Below are positions 1-38,771 of a stretch of DNA of 64,000 nucleotides, in pieces. Source of the stretch: Panulirus ornatus (lineage: Eukaryota; Arthropoda; Malacostraca; Decapoda; Palinuridae); assembly GCF_036320965.1 (NCBI RefSeq), contig NC_092234.1:46574012-46638011 (forward strand), written 5' to 3'. Every line of letters starts with the position of its first letter. Position 1 is the first letter of the stretch. The position numbers were made by a program, and so were the translations under genes. The notes beneath the pieces are model-generated. The model saw nothing but the letters and a program-made list of their open reading frames with translations, was not told where the DNA came from and ran no database searches.

Positions 1-16
1 TACACTGAATTCTGGT

Positions 17-25071
<25,055 letters not shown>

Positions 25072-25799
25072 TTACAAATAGTACTTTGTGTTATGTCTGG
25101 GTTGCATTTGCAGGGAAAGTTGTAATTACACGGTATTCCATATTTTTTCATTTAATTCCCCTTCCTGGTTTAGCAAATTAATCAGACTCTAAACACACTA
25201 AGTCTGTAGTATTTTTTTTTTTTTTTGTTCTTTTGCTGAAACAATGTCTTCATTTGTGTAAGGAGTACATCAAATAATCTTTCCAAATTTTTTGTTCAGC
25301 TCTATTTTTTTGATATGCCAAATTCCAGGGTATTATTGCAGATGTTGTTTGTCCCTTAATATTTTTACAACTAGAACATTATATTCTTGGTGTCCTTAAC
25401 ACCCTTGCACACTGATTTACCAAAAAAATTATCCCCTCCAAGACATGAGGGTCATTTGTGAGCTGACATTTATTCAAAGGTATTATGGTAGTGCAGAAGA
25501 TAAACTGATGAAATTTGTCACAGTACGAGAACCCATTTCAAAAAATTTCAGTTTGCAAATGTCTTATCCTATCCATTGTACTTAACTACTGTCATTTAAA
25601 TCTGCCATCACATTCACTTGACACCAATACCTAGAAATGTCCATGTGATTTTCAGGTGTTTTAGTTAGTTCAAGTTTAATACAGCAAGTTACAGCTACTT
25701 TGCTGCTATAGCTTTAAGCTCTAATGGGGCAAGAAAGAGAGCTCTAAGCAATCATTTACATAAATTTAAGATGCTATCCCTCCCAGTTTCAGCGGGTAC

Positions 25800-25830
<31 letters not shown>

Positions 25831-25850
25831 AATAAAAACAACTTTATACC
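25072..25850 (+). other. NEPRO: Probable NEPRO 3' UTR
   Basis: No coding frame. AATAAA at 25831-25836 is the best poly(A) signal after the stop; another AATAAA at 25057-25062 overlaps the end of the coding sequence. Contains an A run (25801-25827), which in a transcript could be internally primed and mistaken for a poly(A) end. Confidence 0.5.
25831..25836 (+). terminator. Poly(A) signal AATAAA (NEPRO, candidate)
   Basis: First AATAAA hexamer beyond the NEPRO stop that I can find, 760 bases downstream. Confidence 0.4.
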
Positions 25851-25863
25851 AAAAAACCATTAT

Positions 25864-25869
25864 TTTATT
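25864..25869 (-). terminator. Distal poly(A) signal (PRL-1, candidate)
   Basis: TTTATT on the + strand reads AATAAA on the - strand. On the - strand it is followed about 40 bases later by a 27-base U run (the A tract 25801-25827), a typical U-rich downstream element. Confidence 0.45.
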
Positions 25870-28800
25870 ATGAACAAGTTCACACTGCTATCATTAGCCA
25901 AAAATACAGACACTTACAAAGGCTGTGTGTGGCCTGGCAAACTCCACAAGGGCTTTACAGAAATTATGCCACAGCGGTGCCACCAGGAGCCCCACGCAAC
26001 GATGACACATGAGCCACCTAGCGCAACTATGACGCACGGGCCACCAACGCAACAATGACGAGCTGGCCACTACACACTCGTGGCCACACTTGGGGACTTG
26101 ACCAGGAAACTGTCTTGGGAGGGGAGGAGAGGTGGGGTGATGCAGAAAAGCATATGCAACAAGATCCATACTAATGACTTTTGTTTTGAATTTCTGTAAG
26201 GGAAAATCATCTTGTATTACCCTTATTACATTCAAAACTAACCTTCAACAATTACAGATCTCATCACAAAGAAATTTAATGATAATCAGCATGGGATGAA
26301 TATCAATTCAAATGCACTGCAATATAAATTCTCTTTAAAACAAAACTGCTTGTATGTATAGTTGAATACATGGTAAAATGCAAGGCAGGCCTTCAATGAA
26401 TAAAAAGAGGCACCATAGCTGTTAAGAGCACAAATATGATGATCTGAAGAAAAAAAATTGCTCTGGACTGACCAGTGAGAAAGGTATTGACATGGAACTC
26501 ACCTGACAATCCTATGAGCAAAGAAAGTGATCCAATTGCTTTCCTGTGACCAAGTTCATAATGAACAATGAAAGATAAGTGCTTAGTGAATGTGCACTCT
26601 ACCTGCTTGTCATGCAAACATCTAGACATTTCTGCAGGAAAGCTGACATTTCACAAGTTCTCTTTCAGCCAAGACTTGAAATACGAAAAATGACCGACTG
26701 TCTATCTTTCTCTGGACATGAAATCTGATAGCCAAGACTGCTGCTCCTCAAATTGTCAGAAAAGGCATAGATAGAATGTCTTGTTTGTGAAGGGCCATTT
26801 TTTTCTTCAGTCTAGTACACAAGTTAAAAGTGAAGAGCAGCAAATCCAAAATACACAAGACATTAGATCTTAAAATACACATCAAGAAGAAAATACTGGG
26901 GCCATGTTATAATCTCTGGCATTCGCAAATTCAACACATGTATCTAAGTCTTCTGCTTGGGTGAATTTTACACAAACTTAACACAAAAAACTAGAAAAAT
27001 TATGTACATAACCAAATACACTTCAAGGTGAGATACAACAGGCTGTCCGAATGACTAAAAAGGTTGTTTACATTCTACTGTAGGGTGCACACAGCACCTC
27101 GTCTTTTCTACAAGAATCTAAACAGAAAATGGGACTTGAAATTTTCACCAACACATCTGAATAAAGCTAACTTCATTCTTCATAAAAGCAGCATATCTTA
27201 AACTTCCCATCAGCCACAGCTGCAATATGGGATAGCTACTCTACTGCAAAGCCATATCCCTTCCCATAACATCCAAACTAAGATGCATGTATCCCATTTT
27301 TTGTGTAAATCCTGCTCTAGGTGCCCCAATTCAGTGGTTTCAACTTTCTCACCCATCTGCACATAATTAAGAACATTCAAATTATCTTAAAAATTTGTTC
27401 CCATCTTCATCGCATGTGATCACCATGGATGACTAAATTGAAGGAGCAGATGAAGTTGAATCAATTTCTTTTAGGTGGTCAGGAATCTTGACTTGACAAA
27501 GGCAAAGTCAAAATGTCTGCTCACCCACTTCAGAAACTGCTTCTTCCTTTACATCTAGGCCTTCAAATGCCAGAGCCAAGAGGTCAGTAATAAAACAATA
27601 ATGCTTTTGGCACCACAATGCCATATGCCACTATCTCCAGCTTTGTGCATCAGCCTGGCGTGAAGATTCTTCCCTCTGGCCCTGGCATACTAAGAAAACA
27701 CTCAGACCTTGTTAGTTCAACCCAGTGTATTTTAACTCAATCATGGCAATCTTGTCCCCAGACAAAAGTTCACCAAAGTGTGAAAACATGCCGTGGAGGT
27801 CTTTATGTATTTTACCAATCCCTGAGGCTGGAAGAAACAAGGTTTGACTGTAGGTTTCAAAGCAATACAACATTCAGACTTTTAAACTTGCAGATCTTCC
27901 ATGCACTCCTTAGAAGAGGGGGAGGGTGTTTGTGGCTAGCAAAGTATGGCATAGGTTCACAGCCATGTAAGTAGACATAACTACAGAGCTGAGGCAGGAA
28001 AGTCATTCTTGGCAAACTGTGAAGTACAGTGTAGGCCTACCTTCATCCTTTCTTATGCAGTCCTAAATAATCCACTGATTTGAATATCCTAAATGAGCAA
28101 TCGATTAAATTCACAACAGTAACAATATGTAGCAGTTTTGAAGTGAAAAACTAAGGATATTACTTAATTTTTATTCAATTAAAACATTAAAACTAAACTC
28201 ATATCCTATTAATATTGTATGTCAAACAGCAACAACTAAAGCTTATCTATACTTGATAAGAAGTTTTAAGTCATTAAAAATTGTCAGTGTCCTCTACAAT
28301 CTAGCTGGCTGACTTGTATGATAACACAAGATACAGAGAATCTAACAAATGATCGTCAGTGGCTGATACTGCCTGCATGAATAAGCACATCCTATATATT
28401 GAAGGTGAACAAAAAAAATACAAGTTGCCAATAAATACCACCAACTACTTATTATTCTCCAAAGTTTTAGCAATATAAAAATGCTGAGGACACCTGTAGG
28501 TGAAACAGCAGCTGTTCACATCATTAACCAAAGCCTACAAGACAAAACAGCACCGAACTTCGGAAGCTGCCAAGACTTCCGTAAACACACTTATCCACTG
28601 TTCTCTTTCACTACTCAATCATACAAAGAATAAGTCTTGAAAACTTACATTTGTAATCAACACGGTCTCAGCTGCATAGGATGCTTAACATGAAGGGTTG
28701 AGGCAAGATAGTGATAACTGCTCACAAGGGCTAAATTCAAATTTTATACACATATCCTTAATCCGCCTAACAGTTAGCGCTATGGTGCCCAGCCTTCAAC

Positions 28801-30233
28801 TGTCAGAGGGACAGACTTAAAAAATGGAGATGTTTCCATACACTATGTACCTACATTCTGCCATAATCACATGCTTTTGCAATTCTCTGAGTAGTAAAAA
28901 TCTGCAATTTAATATTCAAAAACATGATAAAATAAACCTCTTGATTATACATTAATGGTTTATTTGATTACAAATAAAAGGGGCAAAGAATGGCAGCATA
29001 CAAATTATTTAAACCATCCCCATATCCCTGTAAGTTATATTCAGTTCTTCACTTTTCTTAAACTCAAGAGAATCCAAGAATGATTAAAAGTGTAAAATTT
29101 GTATTTCATTCAGCCAGTGAGATATAAAGGCTGGCCTGCCATGCAAGTAATTTTACATTTCAATGTAAATTCATATTAATAAAATCATTAAGTCTATTTT
29201 GTTTCTAACAAGTGCATGATATAAAATTGCATCCTTAAATTATGCAAAGTTTGAAGTGATCTTCTGCAGCTGGAGCAGAGGAATAAAAGGGGTCGGGGCA
29301 TGATATGTGCTAACTGCCATACTTGTCAAGGCACATTTATCTGACCAGAAACAACCTGGGCGCGTTAGCAACTCCATGTCTCGACAACACATTTTCTATT
29401 TAAGTTTCATTGAATCATGCTACTGGGTTAAATCAATACATCTAAATCAAATACCCAAAAACTGAACAATGGATTTCTCAAATAAGCTAACTGATTTACT
29501 GAAGGTGTTTTAGAAATTTTGCTAATTTACTCATGCCACCCACAAACTCATCCACAAGAAGTTTTACTAATTCTTATGGGTTTTAAATGTCTCCTGCTAT
29601 TAACAGCAGTTTCATTAGCCAAGATACCACCCCCTCCCCTCTGTGCCTACAAGAAAAGCAGGGGAGTTTTCCAAGTACAGTCATGGTAGCATGGCCTAAA
29701 GGCATACTTCCTGTACTTAATTATCACTTAACTAAGGATAATTTACCATTCCAGTAATTTCAAGTATTGTATTAGCAGATAGGAGCCTTACAACAGAACA
29801 GAGGGAGTTAAGCATACATGCCTATTGCTGTTACTAATTATCTGGAATATTAAGAGGCTTTCTCTCAATACAAGTTGGTGACTGACCTCTCAGAACCAAT
29901 CTTTCTTCCTTAAGCTCACTTCCCTTGCATATTTTGAGAAAGAATGAGCCTCATTTAAAAACTATTTACAGGCTCCAACTTACTAATCTTTTCTTCGTCC
30001 TTTTTTTTTTCTTAAGCATCCTGTCTAACTGTATGTCTGGATAACAGAAGATACACTATACCAAAAACTGATTTACAAAAATTGAAAGGTATAATAAGGG
30101 TAAAAAGATTCCATTGCAAACAATGGCATAAGGACGAAATATGAAGACAAAACTGATGATTAAATTGTCAACATGGCAACCAACCAATAGGACGCTCAAC
30201 AAGAATTAACATTCAGGCGCTATCACGACTTCA

Positions 30234-30239
30234 TTTATT
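30234..30239 (-). terminator. Proximal AATAAA just after PRL-1 stop
   Basis: Reads AATAAA on the - strand, beginning 5 bases after the stop codon. Its use would give a 3' UTR of only about 20-30 bases, so it may be unused. Confidence 0.25.
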
Positions 30240-30244
30240 AATCT

Positions 30245-30359
30245 TTACTGCACACAACACGCACCAGTCTTATGGCCATTTTTTAGCCGAAGCCGAGACT
30301 TGGGACGGTACTTCTCCAAATAAGCCAGCTGTTTGGCATTGATAGCTCCTCGTCTTTTC
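30245..30359 (-). CDS. PRL-1: PRL-1 exon 4 (terminal)
   Basis: Acceptor TTCATTTACAG ends at 30360 on the - strand; one base completes Gln, then [20 protein letters not shown], a basic tail [13 protein letters not shown] and CCVQ before TAA at 30247-30245. Confidence 0.96.
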
Positions 30360-33300
30360 CTGTAAATGAAACATCCATGAATTAACAAAAATTCTCCTCC
30401 TGTGAGAAGGAAGAAAATGTAATGCTAATAGCAAACATGAAAACATGATTAGAAGTTTACAAAATATGGAGCATGAATACAGTAAACAAGAGACAATGAT
30501 TATGTTAAAAAAGCAAATTGTTTGGGGATGAGTTAGTAGATGCCAAATCAAATGAATTCATATATTTTCTATCATATTTTCTATCATTTTTCAAGGTGGC
30601 ATGATGACCCAAAAGATTTTACTTCAACTTAATAGCTACATTCTTAAAAGTGTCTTAAAATATATTAATGTTAATTACATGGAAAGGAAATAATTTGTCA
30701 TCATGAACTCCATACCCACTTCCATAGGGTAGATAGGTGCATGTAGCCTCTCAATTTACTTGTACACCTCAAACCGTGTACAAAAGACAAAAATAAAACA
30801 TGAGAGTCCTTGCTAATAATGTGCTCTTACTACTTTATTTTGAATATTAAGCCAATTCATGAGAGACCCAATCTCCAATCACAAAAAAATTCCTAAGCAT
30901 ACAATCCCAAACCATTAACCAAAGACCATCTGAAATATTTCTGGCTCTGATCAGTCCTCCATTTATTCACCTATTCCAGTCTACCATTTCTCCTTGTACA
31001 TTAAAGTATACTACTATATATCTTCCACACCAATTTATTGTCTGCCACATGTGCTTTGAGACCGCAGTACTGTAAGACTTCCATAAATGCACCCTACCTC
31101 CTATACCTTCACACCACATATGCTGATAATCTTCATCCATCCCCATAATTCTAAATATAATATTCAAGCATCCATCTATCTACCTGTCCTGATCTAAATG
31201 CATTTGGGTTTCATTTGGGATAAGAACTCCACATATATTTCTTACACACTCTACGTTCTTTTTGTTTACTATAGCTTTCAATACACCTTCAGTTTTTCTC
31301 CCTTTCAAGATTCACCACATCAGCCTTCCAAGTACAACTCTTACAATTACTCTACAGTACATTCTGTGCAAAGTACACTGAAATTTTGGAAAATGTAACC
31401 AAAGTTAATACATAAGTATACTCAATTTTCTTATCTTTTCAGTTTAAAACATAAGAAAACCACGTCTTAAATTTTTAAAGTACTAACTGATCTTAAAGCC
31501 TTAAAAATGTCTTAAATTTGCCAAGTGGGGATACTTCCTACAGTCCCAGTCATTTATTCTTGGCATGAATGAAAACAAGCCAGAATAAAAAAACATGCAT
31601 GGAGTGACTACAGAGATATTTACAAGTTAGACTCAAGGCTGATGTCGATCCTGGATGAACAAAAATTGATAATTATTCTAAAAGTAGTATTAGCCAAAAC
31701 AAAAATATTTCAACAAGCAAGATATGCACTGAATCCAATCCCTTTACTCTCACACATGAACTTCCATCCTTTGCAGCATTCAGAAGTTTTCCCTTGGATG
31801 GGCAGAAAGAATTCTTCCAACACATTCCCTTCATGTCATGGAAGACAACTATGAAATGTAGGAGCGGGAGCTTTGACCCACACCCACTTTAATTTCACAC
31901 ACACACATATATATATTATATTATTATCCCTGGGGATAGGGGAAAAAGAATACTTCCCACGTATTCACTGCGTGTCGTAGAAGGTGGCTAAAAGGGGAGG
32001 GAGCAGGTGGCTGGAAATCCTCCCCTCTCTTTTTTTTAATTTTCCAAAAGGAGGAACAGAGAAGGGGGCCAGGTGAGGATATTCCCTCAAAGGCCCAGTC
32101 CTCTGTTCTTCAAGCTGCCTTGCTAATGCAGGAAATGGCAAATAGTATGAAAGAAATATCATACACACACACACACATATATGCACATACATGGAGTAGG
32201 TAGTAGTTGGTAGGCAGCCAACTACCAGGAAGGTATATTACCAGTACTACCCACCTGGGGTATCAAGAGGGTTAGTGACATCTGCTTAGTAAGCCAGCAC
32301 TTCAGTGGTCGTCAAATTGCACACCTATGTCCCAGGTAGCTGTCTTTCCTTTCTGCCTCACTAAGATGTGGACTAATGGCATTTTGTCCACAAACATACA
32401 ATTTCATGTCATTATAACACTTGACAATACTTAACTCACGCAGCTCATTCCTGAGGTGACCATGCACTAGCCCTGCTTTTTGGCAAAGTGATAGGAGTAG
32501 TAGATATAAGTAGTAGGTAGGAACATTTGGGGAGTAGCGTTAGGTTGAAACATTAGGTAGTAGTAATAGCTAGGAGCATTAGATAGTAAAAGTCATTTGG
32601 AATATCAAGTAGGAGCCTTTGCAAACACTGTGCTTGGCTTGCCCTCTCCCAGTGGCCTGCTAAGGGTGAGGCACTAAAGGCTAAGAAGCAGCACCAAAGT
32701 TCTTTAGTTATGGAGACTGTTGCCATGGCCACCCCTCTGAGGGAGTTCCAATTGGAACTGGCATCAGAGATATAGATAAATACATATACAGAAAGCTGGA
32801 ACAGAAGCAGCAGCCAACAAGGAATGCTCATCCTCGAAGTCTTAAGCTGGAGCGTCAATGTTTGTGGGTGTAACAAAGATGATATGAAGGGAGATACAGG
32901 CAGTATGTTTGAGGAAAGGAACCAGATGTTCAAGCTCTTAGTAAAAGAAAAAAAAAGTCAATGATAAAGGGGACAACATGTTTTGAGAATGTATTCGGGG
33001 TCAAGTCAGAGGTTAGTGTCACAGTGAGAGTTTGACAATGTGTGATTTGTCAGAGTGTAAGAAGTGATGTGGCAAAAATGATAGTGAATTATGAGATGTG
33101 GGTAATTATTAGTGCATATGCACCTGGCCATGTGGAGGCAAAGGAATACAGACATGTTTTGTGAGGAGTTCAATGGGTGAGTTAGCAGTTCTTATGTTAG
33201 AGATCAGAATTATGGATGGATGATTTGAATGAGAAAGTCTTTAAGGCAGATGAGGGTAACTGGAGGGCATATAGTATTCAGCAACATGACTGAAAATGGC

Positions 33301-36300
33301 ATTGTTGTGTGCTGAAAAAGGACTGGCGATTGGGAATACTTGGTATCAAGTGCAACATAACAGCAAACATGGGTGAATGGGAAAGATGATAAACAGGAAT
33401 TACTGGATTACATGCTAATCGATTGGCATGCAAAATAAACACTTTTAGATGTGAATATGCTAAGACAATAAGCTGGTGGGATTGCCTGATTATTACTTGG
33501 TAGATGCAAAAGTAAAAATTTGAAGAGGATATCAGAAAAGAGGAAATGATATGGGTGAACAACTGAAAGCTTGGAAAAGAGGTTTGTGTGGAGATACCTT
33601 GAAAGGTTGAGCATGTAATGTCAAAAAGTAAATGAAGCTAAGAGAACAAATAGAAACATACATGAAGGAAGCAAATGGGGAGCAGTAAGAGGCAAAGATG
33701 AAGTGAAGTGTTGGGAATAAATATTCTGAAGGACTGTTGGGGTCAGGGAGGTATGCAAAATGGGAGTGTTATGGTAAGTTATTTGGGAAGAAAGGAAGTG
33801 ATGAAAGCCTTGTGTATATGTGATTAGGCAGTTGGGGTGAGCAGTAATGCTGTTGAATTTTGTAAGAAACGATAGGTTTATTGGCTCATCAGGATTTTCA
33901 TGGTATGAAACATGGTGAGGAATCTGAGGATTGGCAGAATGCCAGTACAGTGTCACTACATCAAGGAATAAAAGCAAAGGCTCAAATTAAACCTAGTATG
34001 ATGAGTGGGAGAGTAAGGAATGAGCGGGTGGTGGCATGCACTGAGCATCAGATCAGAGACACAACATGGTTTTAGGAATGGAAGATGTGATGATCAGGTA
34101 CTTGCTTTGAAGAATGTTTTTTAAGATTTTTATGTGGCATTTATAGATCTGGAAAAAGCTTATTATAGTTATGACAAGGATGCTTTTGGGTTGTTACAAA
34201 TATATGTTGTGAGAATGAAGTTATTAGAGCAGGAAGGAAATTTTGCTATAAGAATATACAATTTATGCTAGTAAAAAGAGGGGCTAAGTGCTTCCAGGTG
34301 AAGGTGGGTCTGTGGAAGCTGTGGGTGCATGATGTCACCATGGCAGTTTCAACTGTTTGTGGACTGGATGGTGAAGGAAGAGAATATGAGAGTTTTGGGT
34401 AAAGTGGTAGGTTTTCAGTCTAGCAGGGATGGGGATGCTTGGGAGGTGAGTCAGTTAATATTTGTAGATGAAATAACACTGGTAGCAGTGAATATTCATG
34501 CAAGAAACTGCCAAAAGTTGAGCAATTGTGAATAAACACATGGTTATCAGGTTAGCACTTATTAATTGAAAAAAAAAAGTCTTGAATAACTGGGAGTGGA
34601 CATGGCATGGGCTGTAGATGAGAACATACAGAGGTGAATGTGTTAAAAATTAAATGTTTAAAGACAATGCGATGTGAGAGATGGGGTATGAGAAAAGAGT
34701 GGTGATTAACAAAAAAAAAAAAGTATAGTGGAAAAAGCTGAAGAGGATGTGCTGAAAGTATAAACATAAAGAATGAATGAGTGAGGAGAGGATGACAAAG
34801 AGAATAAATATAAGAAAAGGAGGGGACAAGGACCAGGGGGAAACCAAACTAGAAATTTTTTCCTTGAAAAAATTCCAAATATTACAGGCAATAGTTCAGG
34901 GCATTTTTTGCCCTCCAAAAAATTTTGCTTTTAGAGTTGAAATATACCAAACATTCCTTCACTTCAAATAATCATTGAAAATATAATGCTACCCTTAGCC
35001 AATAGATCCCAACAAATATGAAACGATCAGAAAATCTTTCAAAGCTGAAATTATTTAATGACTTAATTACAGGCAGTAAACACCACCAAACAATATTTCA
35101 AACCTAGATATGTAATAAGCTAAGCATGAAAACTATTCCTTATACAAAGATTTTGACAAATCTATTTCCCAGATTTGTATTCAGCATGAAACATATTTCT
35201 AATACTGAGGTTTTCACAAAACTGTTTCCCTAAGAAAAAAAGCAAAAATTGCAGGTAATAGTTCAGACTATTTCTTTCAAAATTTACAATTAATGAAAAT
35301 GCTTCTTCACTTGAAAAAATCATGGAAAATATCTCCATGCTTCCCTTAGCCAACAGATACCCAATATATACGAAGTGAATCACAAAACTTTTCACACTGT
35401 AATCTTTTAATGACTTAATTACAGGCTGTAAAGACCGCGAAACAATATTTCAAAACCAGATTCGTATTCAGAATGAAAACTATTCCTTATACAAAGATTT
35501 TGACCAGATTTAAATCTTTCTCCGAAAAAAAAAAATGCAGGGTAGTTTTAGCCCAAAAACCTTTGTCTGAAAATTGAAATGGAACATAAAACAATTCTGC
35601 ATCTCTAATAATCATGCAAAATATCTCATGATGCTTCCCCTAGGCAATAGATACCCTATAAAAATGAAGCAAATCATAAAAATCTTTGAAAGTTATTATT
35701 CAATGACTTAATTACAGGTCATAAAGACTACCAAACAATATCTCAAACCCACATTTGTATTCAGGATGAAAATCATACCTTATCCTGGGGGTCTGATGAA
35801 TCAAATCAATCTGGTTATGTTTCATAAAAAAAAAACTTACTGTCTAATGAGTTCAACAGCATCCTCATAGCGTTGTCCAAGCTCAATGAGTGCAATTGCA
35901 ACAAGCACAGGAGCACGACCAAGACCAGCCACACAATGAACAGCCACAGTGCATCCTGGGTCTTCACGGTGACGGCGACGCAACAATCCCAGCCACTCAT
36001 CAACTATCTGGAAATTGGCAATTCAAATATCGGTAAAACATACATATCACTATTCTTCATACTTGATCGTCTTTCCTGTGTTAGTGAGGCAGTGCCAGGA
36101 AACAAAGAAAGAAAGGCACATTCACTCACATACACACACACACATATATATGTATATATCTATATATATATTCATATTTATTTATATTACACTTAATTGC
36201 CTTCTCCCGCGCCAGCAAGGTATCACGAGGAAACAGACGAGGAATGACCCAACCCATCCACACACAAATATATATACATAAATGTCCACACATGCACATA

Positions 36301-38398
36301 TACATTTCAACGGATACATACATATACATTGATTATTTATTTTATTTATTATACTTTGTCGCTGTCTCCCGCGTTTGCGAGGTAGCGCAAGGAAACAGAC
36401 GAAAGAAATGGCCCAACCCCCCCCCCCCATACACATGTATATACATACGTCCACACACGCAAATATACATACCTACACAGCTTTCCATGGTTTACCCCAG
36501 ACGCTTCACATGCCCTGCTTCAATCCACTGACAGCACGTCAACCCCGGTATACCACATCGCTCCAATTCAATCTATTCCTTGCCCTCCTTTCACCCTCCT
36601 GCATGTTCAGGCCCCGATCACACAAAATCTTTTTCACTCCATCTTTCCACCTCCAATTTGGTCTCCCTCTTCTTGTTCCCTCCACCTCCGACACATATAT
36701 CCTCTTGGTCAATCTTTCCTCACTCATCCTCTCCATGTGCCCAAACCACTTCAAAACACCCTCTTCTGCTCTCTCAACCACGCTCTTTTTATTTCCACAC
36801 ATCTCTCTTACCCTTACGTTACTCACTCGATCAAACCACCTCACACCACACATTGTCCTCAAACATCTCATTTCCAGCACATCCATCCTCCTGCGCACAA
36901 CTCTATCCATAGCCCACGCCTCGCAACCATACAACATTGTTGGAACCACTATTCCTTCAAACATACCCATTTTTGCTTTCCGAGATAATGTTCTCGACTT
37001 CCACACATTCTTCAAGGCCCCCAGAATTTTCGCCCCCTCCCCCACCCTATGATCCACTTCCGCTTCCATGGTTCCATCCGCTGCCAGATCCACTCCCAGA
37101 TATCTAAAACACTTCACTTCCTCCAGTTTTTCTCCATTCAAACTCACCCCCCAATTGACTTGACCCTCAACCCTACTGTACCTAATAACCTTGCTCTTAT
37201 TCACATTTACTCTTAAATTTCTTCTTCCACACACTTTTCCAAACTCAGTCACCAGCTTCTGCAGTTTCTCACATGAATCAGCCACCAGCGCTGTATCATC
37301 AGCGAACAACAACTGACTCACTTCCCAAGGTCTCTCATCCCCAACAGACTTCATACTTGCCCCTCTTTCCAAAACTCTTGCATTTACCTCCCTAACAACC
37401 CCATCCATAAACAAATTAAACAACCATGGAGACATCACACACCCCTGCCGCAAACCTACATTCACTGAGAACCAATCACTTTCCTCTCTTCCTACACGTA
37501 CACATGCCTTACATCCTCGATAAAAACTTTTCACTGCTTCTAACAACTTTCCTCCCACACCATATATTCTTAATACCTTCCACAGAGCATCTCTATCAAC
37601 TCTAGCATATGCCTTCTCCAGATCCATAAATGCTACATACAAATCCATTTGCTTTTCTAAGTATTTCTCACATACATTCTTCAAAGCAAACACCTGATCC
37701 ACACATCCTCTACCACTTCTGAAACCACACTGCTCTTCCCCAATCTGATGCTCTGTACATGCCTTCACCCTCATTGATACACGTACATATTCATATTTGC
37801 TACCTTCATCCATTCCTGTCACCACCCTGCCATGCATGAAATAGCCCCTGCCCAAGTGAGATAGCGCCAGGAACGAAAAGAGAAAAAAAAAGCCACATTC
37901 GTTCATATTCAGTCTCTGGCTGTCATGTACAATGCACTGAAACCACAGCTTCCTTTCCACATCTCACAGACCTTTCCATGGTTTACCCCATATGCTCCAC
38001 ATGCCTTGATTCAATCCACTGACAGCACATCCACCCCGGTATACCACATCATTCCAATTCAATCTATTCCTCACACGCCTTTCATCCTCCTGCAAGTTCA
38101 GGCCCCAATCACTCAAAATCTTTATCACTCCATCCTTCCACCTCCAATTTGGTCTCCCGCTTCTCCTTCTTCCCTACACCTCTAACACATACATCCTTTT
38201 ATCAATCTTTCCTCACTCACTCTCAGTCTCATGACAGGTAGAGACTGTGAACTAATGTGGCCTTTGTTGACTTTTCCTAGCACTACATTGCATGCGGGGG
38301 GGAGGGGGAGGTCATTTCATGTGTGGCGGGGTGGTGACAGGAATGAATAAAGGCAGCAAATATGAATTATGTACATGTGTATATATGTATATATCTGA

Positions 38399-38483
<85 letters not shown>

Positions 38484-38711
38484 CCCTGGGGATAGGGGAT
38501 TAAGAATACTTCCCACGTATTTCCTTCGTGTCGTAGAAGGCGACTAAAAGGGGAGGGAGCGGGGGGCTGGAAATCCTCCCCTCTCATTTTTTTTTTAATT
38601 TTCCAAAAGAAGGAACAGAGGGGGCCAGGTGAGGATATTCCAAAAAAGGCCCAGTCCTCTGTTCTTAACGCTACCTCGCTGATGCGGGAAATTTCGAATA
38701 GTTTAAAAGAA

Positions 38712-38771
<60 letters not shown>

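Larger units (their letters stand above)
25850..30244 (-). other. PRL-1: Probable long PRL-1 3' UTR
   Basis: 4.4 kb after the PRL-1 stop with no LINE, SINE or satellite match, unlike nearly every other stretch of this size in the window. AT-rich, no convincing open frame on either strand. A small 27-bp minisatellite (three units, 25991-26069, CCAACGCAACAATGACG-like) lies near the distal end. UTR status is inference from repeat depletion and the distal poly(A) signal. Confidence 0.45.

Noticed and set aside
35815..36003. Hydrophobic 62-codon frame at PRL-1 exon 3
   Set aside because: Wrong frame of the catalytic exon; the true frame contains HCVAGLGR.
36539..37960. 473-codon frame starting at 37960
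   Set aside because: It crosses the LINE insertion boundary at 37772-37778. The first 60 codons are host sequence (older LINE UTR) read by chance; only 36539-37771 is LINE coding sequence.
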